Source of the DNA: Candidatus Curtissbacteria bacterium
Lineage (GTDB): Bacteria; Patescibacteriota; Microgenomatia; Curtissbacterales; GWA2-41-24
Reading direction: 5' to 3'
DNA: 39,001 bases
Assembly (NCBI GenBank): GCA_016198325.1
Contig: JACQIV010000014.1
Span: forward strand, 1-39,001
The translations under genes were made by a program, and so were the position numbers. The notes beneath the pieces are model-generated. The model did not search any database, was not told where the DNA came from, and saw only the letters and a list, made by a program, of their open reading frames with translations. Positions 30,792-37,836 of this stretch are shown here, piece after piece (the first letter of the stretch is position 1; every line of letters starts with the position of its first letter).

Positions 30792-31781
30792 ATGGATCCA
30801 CAGCTACTCCAACTCTCAATCGGTGTTATCATTATTACTGCGCTTGTTGTCTTCTATCTTCAGATTAAAAAACTAACAGATACAAAATCTAAAGACGAAA
30901 CCACAAAACTCCTTACACAACTCGTCTCCGACATGCGCGGTTCCATGGATAAAACCACCGATTCCATGGTAAGGCAAACCAAAGCTATCAATGAACGTTT
31001 AGACCGTGCCGCGCAGGTGATATCAGGCGTTTCAAAATCTGTAGGCGAAATGACGGAACTGGGAAGGTCAATGAAAGATCTACAGGAATTCCTGCGCTCG
31101 CCAAAACTTCGGGGCCAAATAGGGGAGTCCATCCTCAAAGATTTGCTTTCGCAATCTCTCCCAAAGCAAAACTTTCATCTTCAATACGCTTTTAAGAGCG
31201 GAGAAATAGTCGATGCCGCCTTAAAACTCGAACAGGGAATCATTCCGATAGACGCCAAATTCCCTATGGAAAATTTTAGGAAGATGACAAAAGCAAAAGA
31301 CGAACAAGAGCAAGCGCAACATCGCAAATCATTTGTTTCGGACGTCAAAAAACACATCGATGCAATTTCCAACAAATATATCCGCCCACAGGAAGGAACC
31401 CTCGATTTTGCCCTCATGTACATTCCAAGTGAACCTATCTATTACGATATCCTCACCAATAATCCGGAACTCGACGAATATGCCTATACAAAACGCGTCC
31501 GCCCTGTTTCCCCAAACACGCTTTATGCTTATCTGCGCGCAATAATCATGTCGCTGGAAGGTTCAAGAATCGAAAAACAGGCAGGCCAGATATTGGCGGC
31601 CCTTCGTGAAATCGGCGACGAAACCACCAAGTTCGGATCAAGCCTCTCCATCCTCACCAAACATATAAAAAACGCCGCAGCATCAAGCGACGACGTCAAC
31701 ACCCGCTATGCACGCCTTTCCTCAAAAATTTCAACGGTCCAGACGATAGAAGAAAAAGCCACCAAAAGATTGAAAACTTAA
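30792..31781 (+). CDS. rmuC: RmuC-family DNA recombination protein
   Basis: The 329-residue protein has an N-terminal membrane helix (about 6-24), a helical coiled-coil region (about 25-100), and the RmuC nuclease-like core. The core has LRGQIGESILKDLLSQSLP, FHLQYAFKSGEIVDAALKL, IPIDAKFPMENFRKM, FALMYIPSEPIYYDIL and VSPNTLYAYLRAI. RmuC limits recombination at inverted repeats in E. coli and belongs to the PD-(D/E)XK-related proteins. The ordered motifs make the family secure. It is expressed from a nearly leaderless promoter and shares an operator-like repeat with the divergent gene. Confidence 0.92.
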   Translation: MDPQLLQLSIGVIIITALVVFYLQIKKLTDTKSKDETTKLLTQLVSDMRGSMDKTTDSMVRQTKAINERLDRAAQVISGVSKSVGEMTELGRSMKDLQEFLRSPKLRGQIGESILKDLLSQSLPKQNFHLQYAFKSGEIVDAALKLEQGIIPIDAKFPMENFRKMTKAKDEQEQAQHRKSFVSDVKKHIDAISNKYIRPQEGTLDFALMYIPSEPIYYDILTNNPELDEYAYTKRVRPVSPNTLYAYLRAIIMSLEGSRIEKQAGQILAALREIGDETTKFGSSLSILTKHIKNAAASSDDVNTRYARLSSKISTVQTIEEKATKRLKT

Positions 31782-31847
31782 AGGTAATGCTATTTATCCT
31801 CCTGAAACTCAAAGTGTACGATTGAAGCAAGCCAAAGCCTTGTGCCC

Positions 31848-31876
31848 TTGACTAAAAATGAGTCTTATAGTATAAG
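31848..31876 (+). promoter_or_regulatory. Consensus promoter of the 31885 gene
   Basis: TTGACT (31848-31853) and TATAAG (31871-31876) are spaced by exactly 17 nt. The ATG follows after 8 nt. This is the clearest leaderless promoter in the window. Confidence 0.65.
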
Positions 31877-31884
31877 AGTGCAAA

Positions 31885-32325
31885 ATGTCACACTTTATTG
31901 AAGCTGCCAGAGAAAAATTGCGCAAAGAAGAACAGAAGGGATTCTTCACCAAGCAACTCTTTACTGTTGCGATAGATTTACTTCAAGAAAGGGGAGTCCC
32001 TTATCGTCAAGGTTTATTCAAATATTCATCAATTCTTCACACCATTAATTTTGCTGAACCACCCATTACAGTGACTGTGTTGGCCGGTACTAATTTAGAT
32101 AAAGCAAAATCTGTCTGGATAGCAGTCGAGGGAATGGATTATTGGCTGGGAACATTTAAAGAAGGAAAGGGCAAAGGCGAAAGATTTACTTCCGAAAAGA
32201 GACGCCTTAGATTGTCTGACAATCGGGTTTCTGGAAGTGGTATGGACGCTGAATTTGAAGAAATATCGAACCATCTTGAGGTGTTAAACTTAGTTCAAAG
32301 AGAAGTTTCCCAAACGCAAGAATAA
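31885..32325 (+). CDS. Unknown cytoplasmic protein
   Basis: The 146-residue soluble protein has a charged helical start (SHFIEAAREKLRKEEQKGFF), a middle beta region (ITVTVLAGTNLDKAKSVWIAVEGMDYW) and a charged end. It has no membrane segment, Cys cluster or recognised motif. It has its own strong promoter and no gene coupled to it, so it is probably a single-gene unit. I do not recognise a family. Confidence 0.6.
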   Translation: MSHFIEAAREKLRKEEQKGFFTKQLFTVAIDLLQERGVPYRQGLFKYSSILHTINFAEPPITVTVLAGTNLDKAKSVWIAVEGMDYWLGTFKEGKGKGERFTSEKRRLRLSDNRVSGSGMDAEFEEISNHLEVLNLVQREVSQTQE

Positions 32326-32425
32326 TCATAAATTCTAAAGAAAATTTTGCAGTTTTTCTCTACAGACCCCTTTTTAATGGTTGTTAATTTTATTATGGGT
32401 AAATAGCCGCAATTCCGGCTCGGTT

Positions 32426-32461
32426 ATAAAAAATCCCCTCGACAGAGAATTTGGCGAGGGG
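32426..32461 (-). terminator. Rho-independent terminator of the Ser/Pro-rich gene
   Basis: On the minus strand, CCCCTCG and CGAGGGG (32461-32455, 32441-32435) form a 7-bp GC-rich stem with a 13-nt loop, followed by ATTTTTTAT. It lies 24 nt after the stop at 32486. The rest of the gap to 32325 holds a small AGCCG/CGGCT stem and no gene. Confidence 0.75.
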
Positions 32462-32485
32462 AACAGCCGACCGCAAAGTTGGCCA

Positions 32486-33319
32486 CTAACTAACCAAATT
32501 TTGTAAAAATGCAAGCACTTGTCCGATAAAGATGATTGCCTGGTCAATTGGTCCGTTTGTTTTAACCTGAACATTTACATTTCCAGATAATGGCTCGGGC
32601 GATGCGGAAGGTGATGGTGTAGGGGAAACGGATGGTTCAGGCAAAACTTCCGGACTTGCAGACGGTGTTGGTGATACGTCAGGCGAAGGCGATGGACTAA
32701 CCACCGGTGAAGGGCTGGTACTTGCGTCCGGTGATGCACCGGGTGAAGCAACAGGTGTCGGTGTTGGTGATGGTGAAGGGTTCGTTACGTTTCCCGCAAG
32801 GTCTTGAAGAAATCCCAGAACACTACCTAAAAATGAAATAACTTGGTCAATCGGCCCTGAAGCTTTTATTTTGACTTTGACATTACCGGAAACTGTGGGT
32901 GACGGACTCGATGTCGGTGAGGCTTCAGGCGAAGCTGAAGCATCCGGGCTTCCGCTTGGACTGGCACTCGGGTCTGCACTAGCAGATGGCGAAGCATTTG
33001 GTGATGCAAAAGGGAATCCGGAAGGAAATGGACTTCCTAAAAAGGGAAAACTTCCTTTGAATTTAAATTGAAATTTCCCCTTATTAGCACCCCTCGCATT
33101 ATTATCCTCATGGTCTTCATCCTCCTCCTCGTTTTCATCCTCGTGTTCATTTTCAATTTTAATTTTGCTTTTTGCCTCTAAATTGCCCTGGCTGGAATTA
33201 CTATTCAGTTTAAATTCGAACTGTGATTTATTTTTGTTTTCGGATTTTGCAAAGGCTGGAGTGGTTCCTATAAGGAGAAAAAGAATTACAAAAAACAGTA
33301 GCAGTTTTTTCATCTTCAA
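32486..33319 (-). CDS. Secreted Ser/Pro/Ala-rich protein with a duplicated 30-residue motif
   Basis: The 277-residue product has a clear signal peptide (KKLLLFFVILFLLIGTTPAFA, cleavage after AFA at about 24). An Asn/Glu/Asp-rich section follows (about 56-75, EHEDENEEEDEDHEDN). Two long linkers of SPSAS and SPDAS type then each lead into a copy of one motif: SGNVKVKIKASGPIDQVISF and SGNVNVQVKTNGPIDQAIIF, both continuing G-VL-FLQ-L. The motif copies (about 143-175 and 245-277) are diverged. The layout suggests a surface protein with flexible spacers. No enzyme motif is present, and the function is unknown. It has a good terminator. Confidence 0.72.
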   Translation of the reverse strand: MKMKKLLLFFVILFLLIGTTPAFAKSENKNKSQFEFKLNSNSSQGNLEAKSKIKIENEHEDENEEEDEDHEDNNARGANKGKFQFKFKGSFPFLGSPFPSGFPFASPNASPSASADPSASPSGSPDASASPEASPTSSPSPTVSGNVKVKIKASGPIDQVISFLGSVLGFLQDLAGNVTNPSPSPTPTPVASPGASPDASTSPSPVVSPSPSPDVSPTPSASPEVLPEPSVSPTPSPSASPEPLSGNVNVQVKTNGPIDQAIIFIGQVLAFLQNLVS

Positions 33320-33395
33320 AAATTAAAACGGATAAAATCCAAAAATGTTACAGAACAATGATTTTTCTAAAAACCCAATACCCAATACAAATAAA

Positions 33396-33424
33396 GACCA
33401 TTAGGGGTTAAACCCCTAATGGTC
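33396..33424. repeat. 29-bp perfect palindrome after the transposase gene
   Basis: Two 14-nt arms, GACCATTAGGGGTT and AACCCCTAATGGTC, flank one central A. The core TTAGGGGTTAAACCCCTAA is shared with the palindrome at 34077-34099. It ends 4 nt from the transposase stop codon. It looks like a REP-type sequence that serves the linked transposase, or a transposon end. Confidence 0.75.
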
Positions 33425-33428
33425 ATAT

Positions 33429-34076
33429 TCAATCAATAATGAGATTGTCTATTTTTTTCAATCCCCCCGCATAATCAGCATGATCGTGTATGAATTTTTT
33501 ATATTCAGTCCTAGAAGGGAAAAAATCAGTAATAACAGTAGTTTCGCAAAAAGTTTCGTCAGACTTGAAAATAAAATCTTTATAAGATGACCATTGGTAT
33601 GAATCCAGGTCTTCAGTTAAACCAGCTACATATGGGTTCAAATGAATATATCTTGTTATATGAATCAGTTGTTCGTCATTCTTTATTCTTACAGCCTTAA
33701 AAGGTCCCTGCATTAAGCTTCCCGACCTTACATATTTTTTATTGAAGTATTCTGTATAAGCATTGGTGATCTGTTTCAAAAACTTAGAAATACCGCTCTT
33801 AGTTGTTTGTTTTAAAAGGAGATGAAAGTGGTTTGGCATCAGGCAATAACTAACCAAAGCAGCTTCCTTTGAAAGATTTTTATTATGAAGCCTTATTGGT
33901 AGACGCGGATATTTAGTAAGAACTCTTTCTAAGGGATAAAGATATATAAACAAATAGTAGATAAAAATTTTGTAATCCTTTTCGTCTAGAAAAATCTTTC
34001 TTTTTTCGACGCCTCTATTGAATACATGATAATAGGCATTTTCCTCATACTCTCGAACGACGTATTTAGAAGGCAT
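33429..34076 (-). CDS. REP-associated tyrosine transposase (IS200-like, RAYT)
   Basis: The 215-residue Y1 transposase has NAYYHVFNRGVEKRKIF (about 13-29), the HUH metal motif LMPNHFHLLLK (H83, H85), and a catalytic-Tyr helix, FLKQITNAYTEYFNKKY (Tyr 107 or 110). It then has SGSLMQGPFKAVRIKNDEQL and HLNPYVAGL. These enzymes cut and join single-stranded DNA at palindromic REP sequences. Here near-identical perfect palindromes abut both ends of the gene, so the gene and its palindromes form one unit. All key residues are intact. It lies just upstream of the uvrD-like gene, divergently. Confidence 0.9.
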   Translation of the reverse strand: MPSKYVVREYEENAYYHVFNRGVEKRKIFLDEKDYKIFIYYLFIYLYPLERVLTKYPRLPIRLHNKNLSKEAALVSYCLMPNHFHLLLKQTTKSGISKFLKQITNAYTEYFNKKYVRSGSLMQGPFKAVRIKNDEQLIHITRYIHLNPYVAGLTEDLDSYQWSSYKDFIFKSDETFCETTVITDFFPSRTEYKKFIHDHADYAGGLKKIDNLIID

Positions 34077-34099
34077 AATTAGGGGTTAAACCCCTAATT
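34077..34099. repeat. 23-bp perfect palindrome before the transposase gene
   Basis: AATTAGGGGTT, A, AACCCCTAATT form a perfect 11-1-11 palindrome that begins on the base next to the transposase start codon. Its 19-bp core is identical to that at 33396-33424. It ends 23 nt before the start of the divergent helicase gene and may overlap both promoters. Confidence 0.75.
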
Positions 34100-34110
34100 C
34101 AGACTAATGT

Positions 34111-34116
34111 TAAAAT
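34111..34116 (+). promoter_or_regulatory. -10 box of the uvrD-like gene
   Basis: TAAAAT stands 6 nt before the GTG start. The expected -35 position falls inside the palindrome at 34077-34099, so the transposon unit may have changed this promoter. Confidence 0.4.
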
Positions 34117-34122
34117 AAGGCC

Positions 34123-37047
34123 GTGTCAACCATCCTTAAAGACCTGAACCCCAAACAAAAAGAAGCAGTAACAACCACCGAAGGCCCGCTTTTAATAATC
34201 GCCGGTGCTGGAACCGGTAAAACCACCGTAATAACCAGAAGAATCGCCTATATTATCGAAAAAAAACTAGCCAAGCCAGCCGAAATTTTAGCGCTTACTT
34301 TTACAGATAAAGCCTCTCAGGAGATGGAGGAAAGGGTAGATGCTTTGGTTCCCTACGGATATATCGATACTTGGATACACACTTTTCATGCATTCGGCGA
34401 CCGCCTGCTCCGCGACAACGCACTCGACATTAACCTTCCTCCCGATTTTAAAGTGCTTTCCCGCCCACAGCAAGTCCTTTTTTTCCAGCAAAATTTATTC
34501 CGTTTTAACTTAGACTATTACCGCCCGCTTTCAAACCCCAACAAATTTATTTCCGCCATGCTCTCGTTTCTCTCAAGACTTAAAGACGAAGATATTAGTC
34601 CCGAGGAATTTTCCAGGTTTGCTAAAAACCAACAGAAAGAGGGAAGCGATAAACAGGAAGCAAACCGGATAGAAGAGCTTGCCGGAGCTTATCAAGACTA
34701 TGAAAAATTTAAATCGGAAGCGGGAGTTATCGATTTTGGCGACCAGGTTGTCAAAACACTTAAACTTCTAAGAACCCGGGAAAGAGTTCTCAAAAACTAC
34801 CGGAAACAATTCAAATATATTCTTGTCGACGAATACCAGGACACTAACTTTGCCCAAAACGAGTTGGTTAAATTACTTGCCGTGTCACACCAAAATATCT
34901 GTGTAGTCGGTGACGACGACCAGTCAATTTACAAGTTCCGGGGTGCGGCAATTTCAAATATCCTTGAATTTGCAAAGGACTTTCCCAAAGCCAAACAGGT
35001 AGTCCTTACAGAAAATTACCGCACGAACCAGTCAATCCTAAACAGCGCTTACCGCCTGATCACAAATAACAATCCCAACCGGCTGGAAGTCCAAAATAAA
35101 ATCGACAAAAGACTTAAATCTCAAAGAGGCCAGGGTATGCCCCCTCAGGAAATTTTCACAGAAACTATATCCGAGGAAGCAGATGCGGTTGTCGAAGAAA
35201 TAGAAAAACTCATGAAAAAGAAAGTCAAAGGTTACTCCTACCGCGACTTTGCCATTCTGGTCCGTGCCAATGCCTCGGCAGATTTTTTCTTAAGAAGTCT
35301 CAATATGAAAGACATTCCCCACAAATTTATCGGATCGTCCGGACTATACCAACAGGAAGAAGTCGGCGTTCTCATTTCCTTTTTGAATGCCATTTCCAAT
35401 TTCGAAGACAGTATTAACCTTTATAACTTAATCATCTCGGATATCTACCAGATGCCTCCTCAGGAAGCGATCAAACTCTTATCCTTTGCCAAACGAAAAA
35501 CCCGCTCACTCTACTATGTATTAAAAAATCCAAAAGGGCCTTCCTTGGAAGAACTGGGGTTATCAAAAGAAGCCGGGGAAATTATAAAAAAAGTTCTCAT
35601 CGACCTTGATGAAGCGATTAATCTTTCAAGACGCGAAAAAGTCGGAAGAGTCCTGTACGATTTCCTAAAAAGGACCGATTATTTAAATACACTGACAAAA
35701 ATAGATACGGTTGATGCCCAGGTAAAAACCCAGAACATCGCCAAATTCTTCGACAAAATTAAACAGTTCGAAACTGTTGCCAAGGTAGAAACAGTTATCC
35801 AGTTTGTCGATTATTTACAAGCCCTACGGTCTGCCGGTGACGACCCGGCAACTGTTGAATTTGACCCTAACGTCGATGCGGTCAACGTCATGACTGTTCA
35901 TCAGGCAAAAGGTCTGGAATTTCCCGTCGTTTTTCTGGTAAATCTTACATCCGACAATTTCCCGACTCGCTCAAGGACTGAAGCCATCGAAGTCCCGGAG
36001 CAGATCATTAAAGAAACCTTGCCTTCCGGAGACTGGCACATACAAGAAGAACGGCGGCTTTTTTATGTTGGTGCAACCCGCGCAAAAGATCTCCTCTATT
36101 TTTCCTTTTCAAAAGATGTAGGGGGCAAAAGGCTTAAAAAAGTTTCACCGTTTGTACTGGAAGCGCTGGATAAACCGCAAATTGCCGGCACGGTTACAAA
36201 AGCATCACCTCACCAGAAGATAGAAAAATTTGCGCCCGTCGCGTTAAGAACAACCCAAACTGTACTTTTCGACGTTGATGTTCTCAAGCTCACCCAAGGT
36301 TCGATCGATGACTACCTTACCTGCGCTTTCAAATACCGCTATGTCCACCTGCTTAGGGTTCCAATCCTAAGACATCACGCGATCATTTATGGGTCTGCAC
36401 TCCATTTGGCAGTTGCCGCATTTTTAAGGTCAAAGAAAAGCGGTAACATGCTCACCCTTCCTCAAACCCTAGAGGTTTTTGAAAATGCCTGGGATTCTGA
36501 GGGATTTTTAACTCAGGAACACGAGGAAAAAAGAAAAATGCAGGGGAAGCTTGCTATGGAAGCCTTTTATAAAAGGGAAACTAATAATAAAGACATACCG
36601 GGTCTTATTGAATCTTCGTTTAAATTTTCCCTCGAAGGAGTTATGGTAGTTGGCCGTTACGACCGGCTGGACGTAAAACCGGGCTCAAAAGTTACTATTA
36701 TCGATTACAAATCTTCCGAAAACATTAATCAGGAAAGGGCAGATGCCCAGGCCGAAGAATCAACGCAACTGGCAGTCTATGCTCTGGCTTACTTTAAAAA
36801 TTATAGAATTATGCCGGGAAAAGTCCTTTTACACTTTCTGGAAAACGGTATTGAAGGCGGCTACACTCCGACAAAAAAGGATATCGAAAAAACCGAAAAA
36901 TTAATAGTAGGAACAGCAGAAAATATCACCCGCGATATTAAAAACGATTCATTCAAGGCAAACCCTAAATACTTCGGCCGCGAACCGGCCTGTGTTTACT
37001 GCGCCTATAATTCAATCTGTCCATTTTCATTATCAAAAATATCCTGA
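34123..37047 (+). CDS. UvrD/PcrA-like helicase with C-terminal AddB-type nuclease
   Basis: The 974-residue protein joins a superfamily 1A helicase to a PD-(D/E)XK nuclease. Helicase motifs are LIIAGAGTGKTTVI (about 24-37), LALTFTDKASQEM, VDEYQDTNFAQNEL, VVGDDDQSIYKFRGA, TENYRTNQ, TVHQAKGLEFPVVF and RRLFYVGATRAKD. The nuclease part (about 720-974) has GRYDRLDVKPGSK and IIDYKSSE. A probable Fe-S cluster combines a Cys at DYLTCAFKY with the terminal CVYCAYNSICPF, as in AddB. Such enzymes process double-strand ends. The start is GTG. It lies beside the RAYT unit. A diverged copy of its last 12 codons follows 30 nt after its stop. Confidence 0.92.
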   Translation: MSTILKDLNPKQKEAVTTTEGPLLIIAGAGTGKTTVITRRIAYIIEKKLAKPAEILALTFTDKASQEMEERVDALVPYGYIDTWIHTFHAFGDRLLRDNALDINLPPDFKVLSRPQQVLFFQQNLFRFNLDYYRPLSNPNKFISAMLSFLSRLKDEDISPEEFSRFAKNQQKEGSDKQEANRIEELAGAYQDYEKFKSEAGVIDFGDQVVKTLKLLRTRERVLKNYRKQFKYILVDEYQDTNFAQNELVKLLAVSHQNICVVGDDDQSIYKFRGAAISNILEFAKDFPKAKQVVLTENYRTNQSILNSAYRLITNNNPNRLEVQNKIDKRLKSQRGQGMPPQEIFTETISEEADAVVEEIEKLMKKKVKGYSYRDFAILVRANASADFFLRSLNMKDIPHKFIGSSGLYQQEEVGVLISFLNAISNFEDSINLYNLIISDIYQMPPQEAIKLLSFAKRKTRSLYYVLKNPKGPSLEELGLSKEAGEIIKKVLIDLDEAINLSRREKVGRVLYDFLKRTDYLNTLTKIDTVDAQVKTQNIAKFFDKIKQFETVAKVETVIQFVDYLQALRSAGDDPATVEFDPNVDAVNVMTVHQAKGLEFPVVFLVNLTSDNFPTRSRTEAIEVPEQIIKETLPSGDWHIQEERRLFYVGATRAKDLLYFSFSKDVGGKRLKKVSPFVLEALDKPQIAGTVTKASPHQKIEKFAPVALRTTQTVLFDVDVLKLTQGSIDDYLTCAFKYRYVHLLRVPILRHHAIIYGSALHLAVAAFLRSKKSGNMLTLPQTLEVFENAWDSEGFLTQEHEEKRKMQGKLAMEAFYKRETNNKDIPGLIESSFKFSLEGVMVVGRYDRLDVKPGSKVTIIDYKSSENINQERADAQAEESTQLAVYALAYFKNYRIMPGKVLLHFLENGIEGGYTPTKKDIEKTEKLIVGTAENITRDIKNDSFKANPKYFGREPACVYCAYNSICPFSLSKIS

Positions 37048-37076
37048 GATTGAATTACGTGAGCGATAGCGAACTT

Positions 37077-37115
37077 AACACTATCTGCCCCTTTTCCTTA
37101 GCTAAGGTCACCTAA
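37077..37115 (+). pseudogene. Remnant of a second uvrD-like 3' end
   Basis: In frame it reads NTICPFSLAKVT and stops. The intact gene ends NSICPFSLSKIS and stops. Eight of 12 residues are identical and the others conservative, but only about two thirds of the bases agree. A GAGCGATAGCGAAC phrase (37061-37074) sits between the intact end and the remnant. It is too short for a gene and is best explained as the tail of a displaced homologue. Confidence 0.65.
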
Positions 37116-37128
37116 ACAAGGTGTTTAC

Positions 37129-37134
37129 TATAAT
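37129..37134 (+). promoter_or_regulatory. -10 box of the 37144 gene
   Basis: TATAAT lies 9 nt before the ATG, and GAAGGA fills the gap next to it. No consensus -35 box is visible at 17 nt. Confidence 0.45.
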
Positions 37135-37143
37135 GTAGAAGGA

Positions 37144-37671
37144 ATGCCATTTATCCTCGGCCTTGCATATCTGTTAATTTTTCTCCTTTTACTATTCGCC
37201 ATAATTTTAACGGTCTTTATGATAATTGACCTTTTTTTGGAACTTCCCTATGTTGGAACCCAAAAAAAGAAAATGGATACTATTATGAAATTTGCCAAAA
37301 TTAAAGAAGGTGAAACGGTTGTGGATTTAGGTAGCGGCGACGGCCGGTTATTGATTGAATCTGCAAAACGGGGCGCCTTCGCGATTGGTTACGAAATTAA
37401 TCCATTCCTAATTGCAGCAAGCATTATCCATACGAAACTCGAAGGGCTTGCCAGTCACGTCGAAGTTTTCAAAAAAAGCCTGTGGCGGGCAGACTTAAAA
37501 GTTGCGGACGTAATTTTTGTATATACACTCCGAAAAACCATGCCAAAAATGGAAAAATTCATCTTTGAAAACGCCAGAAAAGGAACCCGGGTTGTCGTCA
37601 ACACAAACCCATTCCCCAACAAAAAAGCCGAAAAAGAAGAAAACGGGGTATATCAATACTTTTTAAATTAA
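37144..37671 (+). CDS. Membrane-anchored class I SAM-dependent methyltransferase
   Basis: The 175-residue protein has a long N-terminal membrane helix (about 5-32), then a Rossmann methyltransferase core. The core has KEGETVVDLGSGDGRLLIES (motif I, about 54-73), FAIGYEINPFLIAASIIHTK (motif II with the acidic residue), VADVIFVYTLRKTMPKME and KGTRVVVNTNPFP. Related small proteins occur widely in CPR and archaea. The substrate is unknown, and the anchor suggests action at the membrane. The helix is unusual for this fold but belongs to the frame without doubt. Confidence 0.8.
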   Translation: MPFILGLAYLLIFLLLLFAIILTVFMIIDLFLELPYVGTQKKKMDTIMKFAKIKEGETVVDLGSGDGRLLIESAKRGAFAIGYEINPFLIAASIIHTKLEGLASHVEVFKKSLWRADLKVADVIFVYTLRKTMPKMEKFIFENARKGTRVVVNTNPFPNKKAEKEENGVYQYFLN

Positions 37672-37678
37672 TATTACT

Positions 37679-37834
37679 CTAAGACCAGAAAATAAACCTA
37701 ACATCCATATTAGCAAAATATAAACTAAAATTAGGCTTAGCTACTAAAGAAATCTTTAATTCTTTGTATCCACTTATACTAATTGTTGACTTTCCTGCAG
37801 CATTTGGTTCAAAATTTCCAATAAGCTGCCCGCT
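37679..37834 (-). pseudogene. Possible C-terminal gene fragment
   Basis: The minus strand is open for 51 codons, reading SGQLIGNFEPNAAGKSTISI, then SGYKELKISLVAKPNFSLYF, then ANMDVRFIFWS and a stop. The text is protein-like (alternating beta pattern) and has no start codon. It ends at the boundary with the 37837 gene. It could be the tail of a lost surface protein. The gap 37672-37836 holds nothing else except a possible -35 TTGACT at 37786 on the plus strand. Confidence 0.3.
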
Positions 37835-37836
37835 TT

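Noticed and set aside
31787-31803. ATGCTATTTATCCTCC resembles the first bases of the 37144 gene (14 of 16 match)
   Set aside because: Too short to separate from chance, and the frame stops after 12 codons.
7601-37115. Gene-end duplicates as metagenome assembly joins of strain variants
   Set aside because: The copies differ far more than strains would (about two thirds base identity at uvrD, nearly all synonymous sites at speB), so simple strain mixing is unlikely. Read mapping would still be needed to exclude it fully.
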